Counted from the stretch's first letter, positions 1 through 8,511 are shown. The stretch is DNA of 64,000 nucleotides from Ochrobactrum sp. CM-21-5 (GCF_014253075.1 NZ_JACLZJ010000002.1:1-64000), one strand, 5' to 3'. The notes: generated by a model not told the origin, from the sequence alone. Translations and numbers: made by a program.

Positions 1-86
1 CGGCAGACATCGGCTGTTCTCAGGCCGCTCTCCTGCTCTTTCAATATTCCAATGATCTGCTCATCCGTGAACCGTGAATGCTTCAT
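1..86 (-). CDS. IS3-family transposase orfA, N-terminal fragment
   Basis: The first 28 codons are visible; the gene runs off the window edge. The peptide begins MKHSRFTDEQIIGILKEQES, the typical opening of the helix-turn-helix OrfA protein of IS3-family elements, which binds the element ends and is normally joined to the OrfB integrase by frameshifting. A GGAGAC ribosome-binding site lies about 7 bases before the ATG. Whether the full transposase is intact cannot be seen here. Confidence 0.8.
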   Translation of the reverse strand, partial: MKHSRFTDEQIIGILKEQESGLRTADVC

Positions 87-149
87 GCTGTCCGTCTCCT
101 CAGTAACGGACTCTACCAAAATTTGGAGGAAAAGCAGGGTCTCAGGTCA
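1..149 (-). mobile_element. Left end of an IS3-family insertion sequence (partial)
   Basis: The minus strand carries the start of an IS3-type orfA (separate entry). Upstream of it the sequence on the minus strand begins TGACCTGAGACCC, a plausible IS3/IS407-type terminal repeat ending near 149. The rest of the element lies outside the window, so the second terminal repeat and target duplication cannot be checked. The boundary at 149 is inferred from the repeat-like terminus and from the way the neighbouring gene stops inside it. Confidence 0.55.
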
Positions 150-480
150 CACCGTCTGGAACGTGCGGAGCAAGTGGTCCAGCATTGGGTGCTTCTCCGT
201 AATAGACCACCTGTCTGTTCTGTATGGAAACAATCACAGGTTGGCCATTCACATAGATATATCCGAAGTCGGGATTATCTGGGATAGGATGGACTACCAC
301 GGTTTCCGGCAGAATGAAGCCTTCCTGCATGTCGCCATCGATCGTTATCTGGTCGACAGGATGAGCGATGACATAGTTTCGTGCGGAATCCGGCACTTCG
401 ATAATGACAGTGTCTTGCGCTGAAGCAAAACCTGAATCGGCGCAGGCAATGACTGCCGCAAGAACAAGAGCCTTTTTCAT
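142..480 (-). CDS. DUF1236 family exported protein, 3' end possibly formed by an IS
   Basis: A 112-residue protein with a short signal peptide (residues 1-21, ending AFASAQ-like) and then one DUF1236-type domain, recognisable by RNYVIAHPV, a PETVVVHPIPD block and the strand YIYVNGQPV. This family is common in Rhizobiales and has no assigned function. The ATG at 480 was preferred to longer versions because GGAGACC precedes it and the signal peptide starts there. The last codons and the TGA stop fall inside the presumed IS terminus (TGACCTGA), so the natural C-terminus may have been replaced; since the conserved domain is nearly complete, the protein may still work. Confidence 0.7.
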   Translation of the reverse strand: MKKALVLAAVIACADSGFASAQDTVIIEVPDSARNYVIAHPVDQITIDGDMQEGFILPETVVVHPIPDNPDFGYIYVNGQPVIVSIQNRQVVYYGEAPNAGPLAPHVPDGVT

Positions 481-641
481 ATCGGTCTCCCTTTCGAGTT
501 TGTCCTGCCAGGAGAACGATAACCGGGAAAGAGTACGGATTGTTCCAGTGATTATCTGCACATCCCGCAACAGGCTGTAATAATGTCGATCTCGCAACTG
601 AAGATCGATCTGATCTATTCATTGTATCGTCCCCTTGATTT

Positions 642-661
642 AATACCGACTAGTTGGTATT
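642..661. promoter_or_regulatory. Palindromic operator upstream of the TetR gene
   Basis: AATACCGACTAGTTGGTATT is an almost perfect 20-bp palindrome (arms AATACC/GGTATT, centre ACTAGT). It lies just before the ribosome-binding site GGAGGAG of the TetR gene. Position and symmetry fit an autoregulatory TetR operator; binding is inferred. Confidence 0.65.
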
Positions 662-682
662 AATAGCGAGGAGGAGATAAGA

Positions 683-1306
683 ATGCCGCGAAAACCGAAC
701 CCTTCAACGAGGTCAAATCTGCTGGAAGCTGCCTTTGCCGTCATTCGGACCAAGGGTTATGCTGCGACAACGGTTGACGATATCTGCCTGGCGGCAGGCT
801 TGTCGAAGGGGGCATTTTTCCATCATTTTTCCAGTAAGGAAGAGTTGGCTGTCGCAGCTGCGGATCATTGGTCAAAAGTGACTGCAGCCATGTTTGAAGG
901 GGCGCCCTATCATCAAGACAGTGATCCCCTCGCACGCCTTCTTGCCTATGTGGAGTTCCGCAAGTTTCTGATCCAGGGCGCATTGCCGGAATTTACCTGC
1001 CTTGTCGGCACGATGGTACAGGAAGCCTATACAACGAGTGCCGCAATCCAGCATGCTTGCTGGTCCAGTATCTCCGGCCATGCGGAGACATTGATCGCGG
1101 ATATAACGGCTGCCATGGAACAGTATGGGGTCAAAGGCGGGTTTACCGCTCAAAGCCTGGCCCTACATACCCAAGCAGTTATTCAGGGTGCCTTCATCCT
1201 TGCCAAGGCAAGCGGCGACCCTCGGCGCGCAGTCGAAAGCATTGAGCACCTTCAACGCTATTTGAATCTGCTCTTCCGATCAACAATCAACATTGAAAAG
1301 CATTGA
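683..1306 (+). CDS. TetR/AcrR family transcriptional regulator
   Basis: A 207-residue protein with an N-terminal TetR helix-turn-helix (about residues 10-56, including TTVDDICLAAGLSKGAFFHH and the FSSKEEL motif) and an all-helical ligand-binding C-terminus. It is the first gene of a short operon with an SRPBCC-domain protein and a glutathione transferase. A 20-bp palindrome directly upstream is the likely operator, so it probably represses itself and both downstream genes until a ligand, perhaps an electrophile or toxic small molecule, is bound. The start has GGAGGAG 7-10 bases upstream. The ligand cannot be told from the sequence. Confidence 0.9.
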   Translation: MPRKPNPSTRSNLLEAAFAVIRTKGYAATTVDDICLAAGLSKGAFFHHFSSKEELAVAAADHWSKVTAAMFEGAPYHQDSDPLARLLAYVEFRKFLIQGALPEFTCLVGTMVQEAYTTSAAIQHACWSSISGHAETLIADITAAMEQYGVKGGFTAQSLALHTQAVIQGAFILAKASGDPRRAVESIEHLQRYLNLLFRSTINIEKH

Positions 1307-1326
1307 ACCAACCACGGGAGGAAATC

Positions 1327-1770
1327 ATGCCAAGTACTATCCGCCTGCATCGTGTCATCGCAACGAAGCCGGAAAAGGTTTTTCGCGCTTTTGTCGAAGC
1401 CGATGCTGTCGCAAGCTGGCTTCCGCCATATGGCTTTACCTGTATAGTCCATACATTGGATGCCAGGGTGGGCGGCAGCCACAGAATGTCGTTCCGCAAT
1501 TTTACGACGGGACTTAGCCACTCCTTCGGTGGCGATTTCGTGGAATTCGTTCCAGGAGAACGTATTGTCTATACGGACAAGTTTGATGACCCGGGCCTGC
1601 CTGGCGAAATGAAGGTCACCGTGACGCTTAAGGCGGTATCGGTTGGAACGGAAATCCATATTGAACAAGAGGGCGTGCCGGACGTTGTTCCCGCTGAAGC
1701 CTGTTATCTCGGCTGGCAGGATTCGCTGCACAAGCTTGCAAAACTGGTCGAGCCTGAAATCAACCAGTAG
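1327..1770 (+). CDS. SRPBCC (AHSA1-like) domain protein
   Basis: A 147-residue single-domain protein of the START/Bet-v1-like SRPBCC fold, AHSA1/CalC branch: the N-terminal LHRVIATKPEKVFRAFVEAD segment and a C-terminal helix with GWQDSLHKLAKLVE are typical. Such proteins bind hydrophobic ligands, and this branch is often found beside TetR or ArsR regulators. The ATG at 1327 follows GGGAGGAAATC; an upstream in-frame start would overlap the TetR stop. It lies 20 bases after the TetR gene and 47 before the GST gene. No enzymatic residues can be assigned. Confidence 0.8.
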   Translation: MPSTIRLHRVIATKPEKVFRAFVEADAVASWLPPYGFTCIVHTLDARVGGSHRMSFRNFTTGLSHSFGGDFVEFVPGERIVYTDKFDDPGLPGEMKVTVTLKAVSVGTEIHIEQEGVPDVVPAEACYLGWQDSLHKLAKLVEPEINQ

Positions 1771-1817
1771 CCGTCCAACGACGCTACCATCCGCCTGTAC
1801 CGGAGGAGGACAGAACG

Positions 1818-2444
1818 ATGAAACTCTATGGATTGGGGCCAACGCGATCACTGCGCGTGCTTTGGGCCCTGCAAGAACTCGACATCGACTTTGAATTTAT
1901 CCCCGTCGACATTCTGGCCGGAGAATTGCGTCATCCCGATTTTCTGCGGCTAAACCCGGCAGCGAAACTGCCCGTACTTGTCGACGATGATCTCCTGCTG
2001 ACGGAATCCGCTGCGATCGTCATATATCTGGCGGAAAAATACGGCGACGGACGGCTGGTGCCCGCTGATCTTGAGGCGCGTGCCCAAGCTTATCGCTGGA
2101 CGATGTTTGCGGTTACTGAACTTGAGCAGCCGTTGTGGCGGATTGCCAAGCATACATTTCTTTATCCGGAGGATAAGCGATTGTCTGCGGACATCGCCCT
2201 TGCCGAAGCAGATTTTAAGGTGATGGCGAAAGTGCTGGACGATTATATGTCGGGTCGTGAGTTCATTGCCGGTGACAGCATTTCCTTTGCCGATTGTGTC
2301 ATTGCCTATGTTGTCGACTGGGGTGACGAGCAGGGATTTCTTGATGCGTTCCCGAACCTTGGTTCTTATCTTGAGCGCATGTATACCCGGCCCAAAGCGC
2401 CTCAGAGAATAGCTGAAGCGTTTAAGGAACTTCAGGCTGCCTGA
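1818..2444 (+). CDS. Glutathione S-transferase family protein
   Basis: A 208-residue cytosolic GST. The N-terminal thioredoxin-like domain starts MKLYGLGPTRSLRVLWALQE with a Ser in the position expected for activation of the glutathione thiol. It is followed by the NPAAKLPVLVDDDLLLTESAAI glutathione-binding segment (about 50-70) and an all-helical C-terminal domain. It probably conjugates or reduces electrophilic compounds with glutathione. It is last in the TetR-SRPBCC-GST operon, which ends in a strong hairpin terminator at 2457. A GGAGGA site precedes the ATG. The substrate is unknown. Confidence 0.88.
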   Translation: MKLYGLGPTRSLRVLWALQELDIDFEFIPVDILAGELRHPDFLRLNPAAKLPVLVDDDLLLTESAAIVIYLAEKYGDGRLVPADLEARAQAYRWTMFAVTELEQPLWRIAKHTFLYPEDKRLSADIALAEADFKVMAKVLDDYMSGREFIAGDSISFADCVIAYVVDWGDEQGFLDAFPNLGSYLERMYTRPKAPQRIAEAFKELQAA

Positions 2445-2456
2445 CGCCAAGCGATA

Positions 2457-2489
2457 AACGGTGGAGTGTTTTCTCCGCCGTTCTTTTTC
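2457..2489 (+). terminator. Rho-independent terminator after the GST gene
   Basis: A 10-bp stem (AACGGTGGAG pairing with CTCCGCCGTT, one G-T pair) with a 6-base loop, followed by CTTTTTC. It ends the TetR-SRPBCC-GST operon 12 bases after the GST stop. Confidence 0.85.
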
Positions 2490-2662
2490 AGCTTCCTGTA
2501 AGGTCGTGCGTCTAACAAAATGCACGCAACTGCATCTCGTTGGCTTTGCATTTACGATTACGAGCAATCTGACGGTTAATCAATAATGTCAGGTCTGGAC
2601 ACTTCCCAAACCGGGCTGGTCCTCCTAGGTTTGTTCTATCGTGAATTTGAAACGGATGCGCA

Positions 2663-3964
2663 GTGGTACTTGAGATCGTAATCGTCGGCCTGCTCACCGT
2701 TTTAAACGGTATGCTCGCAATGTCGGAATTGGCCGTAGTATCGTCGCGTATGGCCCGCCTCAAAGTGCGTGCCGATAGCGGCAGCCGCGGGGCGAGACAA
2801 GCAATCAAACTTGCTGAAAACCCAGGCCGGTTCCTTTCTACGGTCCAGATCGGTATCACGCTGGTCGGAATTCTTTCGGGCGCTTTTTCGGGAGCGACGT
2901 TAGGTGCGCGCCTTGCTCTATGGTTACAGTATCAAGGGTTGTCGCCTGCAGTAGCAGATGCAGCCGGTGTGGGCCTTGTTGTTGTGGCTATTACCTATCT
3001 GTCACTGATCGTTGGTGAGTTGGTGCCAAAACAGATTGCTCTTCGCAATCCTGAAACCATTGCAAGCAAAGTGGCTCCGGCAATGGTGGTTTTATCAAAA
3101 CTGGCGCTCCCTTTGGTCTGGTTACTCGACACATCTGGAAATGTCGTTCTCAAATTGCTGGGGCAAAGCGGCAAGGGAAATGCCACGGTCACCGACGAAG
3201 AAATCAAAAGCGTATTGGCTGAGGCGCAAAGTGCAGGGGTTATAGAAACAGAAGAATCGGCGATGATCTCAGGCGTGATGCGTTTGGCTGACCGAACTGC
3301 CCGGGCGCTGATGACCCCGCGCCGGGAAGTCGAGCTGATCGACATCAATGACAGTCCGGAAGAAGTACGTCGCCTGCTCAAGCAAACAAAGCATTCACGC
3401 ATCCCTGTTCGCAAGAATAGCTCGGATGACGTGCTGGGTGTGTTGATGACGAAGGATTTTTACGAGGCCGATGAGGGGAATGGTCAGTTAAATTTATCGA
3501 AGCTGGTGCGTGAAGTTCCGATTGTCATGGATTTGGCTGACTCTATGCAGGTCATTGAGACGATACGTCGATCACCTGTGAACATGGCGCTGGTTTACGA
3601 CGAATACGGTCATTTTGAGGGCATTATTTCGTCGGGAGATATACTCGAAGCCATCATGGGTGCCTTGCAGGGCGGAACAATGAGTGAGAGGGCAATCGTT
3701 CGTCGCCATGATGGCTCTTATTTCGTTGCTGGCTGGACACCTATAGACGAATTTGCGGAATTCATGAATATCAAGCTTGATGCTGATATCGAGTTTCAAA
3801 CGGTCGCGGGCTTCGTTTTGGATGAGTTGCAGCATCTGCCGGAACTTGGGGAAGGCTTCACCAAGAACGGTTGGCGATTTGAGGTAATTGATCTCGACGG
3901 GCGCCGCATCGACAAGGTTCTTGTGACTCCTGATCAGTCGTCAGAGCCGAGCAACGCGGAATAA
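2663..3964 (+). CDS. CNNM/HlyC family (DUF21-CBS-CorC) membrane protein
   Basis: A 433-residue protein with an N-terminal DUF21/CNNM transmembrane domain (about 1-180, three or four hydrophobic helices), a pair of CBS domains (about 205-325, containing the MTPRREV segment that is typical of this family) and a C-terminal CorC_HlyC domain (about 345-425). Relatives are often annotated as hemolysins but are better regarded as magnesium or cobalt transport-associated proteins. The GTG at 2663 is the earliest start that gives the hydrophobic N-terminus; its ribosome-binding site is weak. It is a single gene, convergent with the formate/nitrite-type gene downstream. Confidence 0.85.
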   Translation: MVLEIVIVGLLTVLNGMLAMSELAVVSSRMARLKVRADSGSRGARQAIKLAENPGRFLSTVQIGITLVGILSGAFSGATLGARLALWLQYQGLSPAVADAAGVGLVVVAITYLSLIVGELVPKQIALRNPETIASKVAPAMVVLSKLALPLVWLLDTSGNVVLKLLGQSGKGNATVTDEEIKSVLAEAQSAGVIETEESAMISGVMRLADRTARALMTPRREVELIDINDSPEEVRRLLKQTKHSRIPVRKNSSDDVLGVLMTKDFYEADEGNGQLNLSKLVREVPIVMDLADSMQVIETIRRSPVNMALVYDEYGHFEGIISSGDILEAIMGALQGGTMSERAIVRRHDGSYFVAGWTPIDEFAEFMNIKLDADIEFQTVAGFVLDELQHLPELGEGFTKNGWRFEVIDLDGRRIDKVLVTPDQSSEPSNAE

Positions 3965-4062
3965 GCCGGTCGCTGGTGTTGTCACTTGGCTGCTGTGTGT
4001 GGCAGCAGGTAGAGAGCCGTGCATGATGTTTGTGCAGCAAGTGGTGTTCAGATGTCAGCGTT

Positions 4063-4872
4063 TCATTCATCGGCTCTCACCTGAGCATGTGAAATCAGCC
4101 CGAATATGAATGTTCCCCCGATTATATTGCCAAGCAGGGTCGGGAATCCGAACCGTAGCAGACTTTCAAGGACGGTGGTTTCGCCGATAAAAAGGAGGAA
4201 CATTACTTCGGCCGAGCCAACGATGATATGGGTGAAATCACCGATTGCGATCAAGTAAGTAACCAGAAAGATGAGAGTGATCTGCCCTTGTTTGACACTG
4301 TGCAGCATCCACACCAAAGTGGCGATCAGCCATCCTGAAAACGCACCTTTTGCAAACATTTCCGAATGGCTGTTTTTCATCAGATGTCTGCCCAAGGCGA
4401 CAAATGCTCCCGAAACATTTTCGGGGAAAATGGGCAGCGATACCATAATAGCAGCTGCTATAGCACATCCGACCAAATTACCGAACAGAACGATGATCCA
4501 TAGCCGTGTCAGCTTTAGAAAATTCGATACGGTTGGCTGGGACATGAACGGCAACACCGGAGTGATGGTGTTCTCGGTGAACAACTGCTGGTTCGCAATA
4601 ATCACGATTATAAAGCCGACGGTGTAGCCTGCCGAGCTTATGAGAAAAGGCACATCTCCGTCGGGTAAATACGCATCCAGAATACCCCGCGCGATCATCG
4701 ACGTGCTCATTGTGATGCCGCCGGCAATTGCAGACCATAGCAATGCCATGGCCTCTCGGTTCATTTCCTTCTCGCCGTCTCGACGGATCAATTCGTGAAT
4801 GGCTGCCGATTTTGAGGGAAGACGTTCTTTTAAGCCTTCCGCGGAAGGGGCACTATCTTTGGTAGCGGTCAT
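4063..4872 (-). CDS. Formate/nitrite transporter (FNT) family protein, YfdC-like
   Basis: A 269-residue inner-membrane protein with a hydrophilic N-terminus of about 45 residues and six hydrophobic segments. The family hallmarks include SAIAGGITMSTSM, the LFTENTITPVL loop and FGNLVGC. FNT proteins are pentameric channels for small monovalent anions such as formate, nitrite or hydrosulfide. The long N-terminal extension resembles the YfdC branch of unknown substrate rather than FocA or NirC. It is transcribed alone on the minus strand, with about 100 bases to the next gene on either side. Confidence 0.85.
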   Translation of the reverse strand: MTATKDSAPSAEGLKERLPSKSAAIHELIRRDGEKEMNREAMALLWSAIAGGITMSTSMIARGILDAYLPDGDVPFLISSAGYTVGFIIVIIANQQLFTENTITPVLPFMSQPTVSNFLKLTRLWIIVLFGNLVGCAIAAAIMVSLPIFPENVSGAFVALGRHLMKNSHSEMFAKGAFSGWLIATLVWMLHSVKQGQITLIFLVTYLIAIGDFTHIIVGSAEVMFLLFIGETTVLESLLRFGFPTLLGNIIGGTFIFGLISHAQVRADE

Positions 4873-4975
4873 GGCGGACCCTCATGCCAGTTGATTAAGA
4901 CCTATGATTGCACTGTTAACGGACCAGTCTATTTTGGTTGCGTTCTCTCGGGCGAACAGGCGAGAAATACTATAA

Positions 4976-6361
4976 TTATGAGAAATCAATTTCTTTAAGT
5001 TGTTTGAGATAGCTGGCGCTCCAATTAAAGATGTCGTTTTCTTTGATAATACTAGCCATGATCAAATGACGTTCACGCCGTTGCTCAAGCGACATAGAAA
5101 CGGCGCGGCCCAAGGCATCGGCAATTGATTCAATGTCGTAAGGGTTCACCAGCAGAGCTCCGCCACCCAGTTCATGTGCAGCTCCAGCAAAGCGGGAAAG
5201 AACAAGAACGCCGGGGTTATCGGGATCTTGTGCGGCAACATATTCTTTCGCCACCAAATTCATTCCGTCCCGCAATGGGGTGACGAGACCAACCTTTGCC
5301 AATCGATAAACCGCCGCCAGTAGTTGTTGACCAAAGGCACGGTTAATATATCGGACCGGGGTCCAGTCGAGCCGACCAAGTGCACCATTAATTTGTCCGG
5401 CTATTTCCGCTACTTCCCGCTGAAGAGCTTCATATTCGGCTACGCCCGAACGACTTTTCGGTGTAATCTGAACCATTGTAAGACGACCGTGCCAATCCGG
5501 GTTCTGATCAAGAAAACGCTGGAAGCCTTTCAAACGTTCCGGCAAGCCTTTACTATAGTCGAGACGATCGACGCCAATTATCAGATCGCGTTTTTCCAGT
5601 GAAGATTTAAAGCGCTGCATTGTAGACGTGTTGGCGGCTGTTTGAGCTCGTTTCGCAAATGCGTTGACGTCGATTCCAATAGGAAATGCACCAACTCGAA
5701 AAGTGCGCTCTGCATTTCGAAACAATCCGGGATGTCCTTCAACGGAATTGGCCACTCCGCCGCGACGCAGACAGAGTCCGAAATTTTCTGCATCATCTTC
5801 AGTCTGAAAGCCGATCAAGTCGAAAGCTGTCATTGCTTTTAAGAGTGTTTCCTGAACGGGCAATGTCAGATACACATCTGGTGATGGCCATGGGATATGC
5901 ATGAAAAAACCTATGCGGTTTTCAAATCCCATTTGCCGGAGTTCTGCCGCAAGAGGCAATAGATGATAGTCATGTATCCAGATCAGATCATCTGCACCGA
6001 TGAACGGCTGAAGTCGCTCGGCAAACAGCCGGTTAACGCGCAGATAGCCTGCCATATCGCGACGTGTATAGTCAGTCAGATCAATGCGATAATGACATAG
6101 TGGCCACAAAACCCTGTTGGCCAAGCCCTCATAATATTCCGAGAGGTCCTTATCGGAAAGATCAGTCAAAGCGTAGGTGATCGGCCCTTCTGAACGGGTG
6201 ACGAGCGGACCAGGCTCCTCACTGCCGCAGGACTTGCCTGACCATCCCATCCACACGCCGCCTTGTTGCAAAAGCGCCGCATGCACGGCAACGGCAAGAC
6301 CTCCCGATGGCGGACGGTCTGGGTCAGGCACACGGTTTGAAACAACTATCAGGCGGCTCAC
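4976..6361 (-). CDS. otsA: Alpha,alpha-trehalose-phosphate synthase (UDP-forming)
   Basis: A 461-residue GT20 glycosyltransferase that makes trehalose 6-phosphate from UDP-glucose and glucose 6-phosphate in the cytoplasm. It begins with SNRVPDPDRPPSGGLAVAV, whose GGLAV turn binds UDP-glucose. It also carries WIHDYHLLPLA, GFFMHIPWPSPDVY, the catalytic region IGVDRLDYSKGLPERL (about 264-279) and the nucleotide-binding TPLRDGMNLVAKEYVA block. The length is normal for a synthase-only enzyme; the phosphatase is encoded separately by otsB upstream on the same strand. The product serves as a compatible solute and stress protectant. Confidence 0.95.
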   Translation of the reverse strand: MSRLIVVSNRVPDPDRPPSGGLAVAVHAALLQQGGVWMGWSGKSCGSEEPGPLVTRSEGPITYALTDLSDKDLSEYYEGLANRVLWPLCHYRIDLTDYTRRDMAGYLRVNRLFAERLQPFIGADDLIWIHDYHLLPLAAELRQMGFENRIGFFMHIPWPSPDVYLTLPVQETLLKAMTAFDLIGFQTEDDAENFGLCLRRGGVANSVEGHPGLFRNAERTFRVGAFPIGIDVNAFAKRAQTAANTSTMQRFKSSLEKRDLIIGVDRLDYSKGLPERLKGFQRFLDQNPDWHGRLTMVQITPKSRSGVAEYEALQREVAEIAGQINGALGRLDWTPVRYINRAFGQQLLAAVYRLAKVGLVTPLRDGMNLVAKEYVAAQDPDNPGVLVLSRFAGAAHELGGGALLVNPYDIESIADALGRAVSMSLEQRRERHLIMASIIKENDIFNWSASYLKQLKEIDFS

Positions 6362-6500
6362 GATATTTCTTTCTTTCAGCAGACGGGCAGTTAACTAACT
6401 CGTCCGGATCAGGTATGTTCCGATAATGGCCGAACACTTCCACTCGAGACGTCCGAAAACGGTCGTTTGATCCATCCCAAGTTTTCCCTGTGAGCTGACG

Positions 6501-6929
6501 CTATGTTGCGCGGCGTCGTTTTGCTCTACGCGTCGCTTTCCGCAGTAAGTCTTCCACATCCACCTTGGCTGAAGAATGCTCTCCCGTTTCGTCCTCAATG
6601 GCTTTCCGGATCGCCTCGACTTCACTTTCAGTAAGATGCTCGATCCCGATCAGTTGCGAGCGCGCTCCCTTCACACATCGAATGACCTCGTCCAGTTTTG
6701 CCTCCAAAGCCGTGGAGTCCCGATTTTGGGAGTTTTGAATCAGGAAAACCATAAGGAAGGTAATGATCGTGGTCGCTGTGTTCACAACGAGTTGCCAGGT
6801 GTCGGAAAAGCCGAACAGCGGCCCTGAACACGCCCAAGCGATAACAAAACCTGCTGCACATCCGAAAGCGTAAGGCGTTCCAGCAGTTTCAGCGATGGAT
6901 TGGGAAAGGCGTGTAAAGAATTTTTCCAT
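6501..6929 (-). CDS. Low-affinity iron permease-like small membrane protein
   Basis: A 142-residue protein with two hydrophobic helices (about residues 18-38 and 50-66) separated by a short polar turn, then a charged cytoplasmic tail. The NTATTIITFLMVFLIQNSQN segment followed by a conserved acidic KLDEVIR helix is the signature of the Fe_permease family. Bacterial members are annotated by similarity to yeast Fet4, and their role is unproved. The start at 6929 is preceded by AAAGGA. It lies between otsB and otsA with the same orientation, which suggests co-transcription with the trehalose genes. Confidence 0.8.
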   Translation of the reverse strand: MEKFFTRLSQSIAETAGTPYAFGCAAGFVIAWACSGPLFGFSDTWQLVVNTATTIITFLMVFLIQNSQNRDSTALEAKLDEVIRCVKGARSQLIGIEHLTESEVEAIRKAIEDETGEHSSAKVDVEDLLRKATRRAKRRRAT

Positions 6930-7004
6930 GATGCGTCCTTTCAAGCGTCTGCCGGCGACGCTTTCCGGGACGGCACAAAGCACTATCGCTTAAAGCATCG
7001 CAGA

Positions 7005-7799
7005 TTATTGAAAACTTCCCGGCCCGCCGTGGGTTCCACTCAACCTTTCGGCTTCCATTATAAGCCACGCCTGTAACTGAAGAGGTGACGTAATCGCATG
7101 AAACTCGCCTTCGGGATGAATCGCACGGCCTATGACGACCGCCAAGCCGCCTGCAGCCTTGGCTGCTTTCAGCATAGGTAGATCAGTCAGATCGTCACCG
7201 AAGGCCAGCGGCCTCCTATTATGAAACGGTGTCTCATTCATAATCCGTTTCAAGGCTTTTCCTTTGTTGACCCCACGAGAACGGAGTTCAAAAACGAATT
7301 TACCCGGTTGAATGCTCCAGCTTGGACCAGCCAGCTTCGACGCTTCTTGGATGGCCGTTTCAGCCTCGCGTTTTCTCGTGGGAGCTCCACGATAATGCAG
7401 GGCTATTGAACCAATCTTGTCTTCGATCAAGAAACCGGTCCGAGAGGAGGCAAAAACATGTAGAAAATTTCTCGCCTCTTCGAGCTGAGCCTCGACTTCC
7501 GCGGTTACTTTTCTTCCGTCTGCAAATCGGAATTCGGAGCCGTGCAGCGCGCCGATAACTCCGGGAAATGACGGAAACAATGCTTCTACTGAACTTAAAT
7601 TTCGCCCCGAGACCAATGCTATGGCTCCATCAAGCTCATACCAAAGTGTCAGTATCGCTTTCTCGAGGGGCGCAGGAACTACTACAGAATTTGGGGTAGC
7701 AGCTATTTCGATCAGTGTTCCATCGACATCGAAGAACAATGCCATATCGCGGGGGTGAATGTTTAAAATCAGATTCATTGAAACTGGGTTGTTCCTCAT
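7005..7799 (-). CDS. otsB: Trehalose-6-phosphate phosphatase
   Basis: A 264-residue HAD-superfamily phosphatase that removes the phosphate from trehalose 6-phosphate. The nucleophile motif is FFDVDGTLIEIAATP (the first Asp of DVDGT attacks the phosphate), motif II is ALVSGRNLSSVEALF and motif III/IV is LAFGDDLTDLPMLKAA. The cap segment with HYRGAP is typical of OtsB. Either Met1 or Met8 could be the start; the second lies 21 bases downstream and neither has an ideal ribosome-binding site. It is the promoter-proximal gene of the otsB, iron-permease-like, otsA set. Confidence 0.93.
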   Translation of the reverse strand: MRNNPVSMNLILNIHPRDMALFFDVDGTLIEIAATPNSVVVPAPLEKAILTLWYELDGAIALVSGRNLSSVEALFPSFPGVIGALHGSEFRFADGRKVTAEVEAQLEEARNFLHVFASSRTGFLIEDKIGSIALHYRGAPTRKREAETAIQEASKLAGPSWSIQPGKFVFELRSRGVNKGKALKRIMNETPFHNRRPLAFGDDLTDLPMLKAAKAAGGLAVVIGRAIHPEGEFHAITSPLQLQAWLIMEAERLSGTHGGPGSFQ

Positions 7800-7975
7800 T
7801 CTTCCATTCTGGAAACCATTTGGCGGTTGCGGAGTTTAGTTGAGGGAGTTCGGCTTCGTTCAGGCGATAATGGTATGAACGGAAGATTGCCAAGCTGAAA
7901 TATGATACGATGGATCAGTCCTTCAAGGCATCGTCGGCTTAAAATTATTGCCGATTGCATCTTGAGGAGAAGGAA

Positions 7976-8173
7976 ATGAAAAAACACTACGAAATCACAT
8001 GTGACAGCAGAGGCAAATGGTCGGTGATTGACACGCACCTAAGAAAGCCTGTTTCATTCCAGGGGCGCTATCAAATTGCACTTACTGAAGATGTCGCGCG
8101 CGATACGCTGCGTCGCCTCAACGAGATCGAGTCCGAGCAACAGCACCAATTGGAATCACCCTGGTGGCGTTGA
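7976..8173 (+). CDS. Small hypothetical protein (65 aa)
   Basis: A 65-residue soluble protein, MKKHYEITCDSRGKWSVIDT at the start and ending in SPWWR. The start has a strong GAGGAGAAGGA site. The alternating pattern in the first half suggests a small beta sheet followed by an amphipathic helix rich in Asp, Arg and Glu (about 44-60). I do not recognise a family. It is divergent from otsB and about 170 bases upstream of a small membrane protein. Confidence 0.6.
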   Translation: MKKHYEITCDSRGKWSVIDTHLRKPVSFQGRYQIALTEDVARDTLRRLNEIESEQQHQLESPWWR

Positions 8174-8339
8174 GCCTCGGCTCATCATGGATTTGGCGAA
8201 CTGTTAGCAGCAGGATTGTCGTACCGGCTGCCACCAATTGCACTCATTTCTCCCTTTTGGGACGCCCTGTCCGATGATGGCGGAACATACCGCGCTTCCG
8301 GTCGTTGGCTCTGGAAAGCAAATGCAATTGGAGCATGAG

Positions 8340-8462
8340 ATGGGAGAGTTTTTGTTCTGGATTGTTTTGGTCGGGTTGCCAGTGCTTCTTGCGTTTGGCT
8401 TTGTATTTGCGCGTTATCTGAAAAAGTCGAATGGCACCTCTTCGCATGAAGATGGTGCCTAA
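8340..8462 (+). CDS. Small single-pass membrane protein (40 aa)
   Basis: A 40-residue peptide beginning MGEFLFWIVLVGLPVLLAFG, with one hydrophobic segment (about 4-24) followed by a basic stretch RYLKK and a short acidic tail. GGAG lies six bases before the ATG. The length and topology resemble small accessory subunits or membrane stress peptides, but no family is recognised. A longer version starting at 8238 is possible; its extra residues look non-coding. Confidence 0.45.
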   Translation: MGEFLFWIVLVGLPVLLAFGFVFARYLKKSNGTSSHEDGA

Positions 8463-8511
8463 TCAGCGTAAATTGGGAGCGAATTGTGAGGGGATATGGC
8501 GTCGGGAACAG

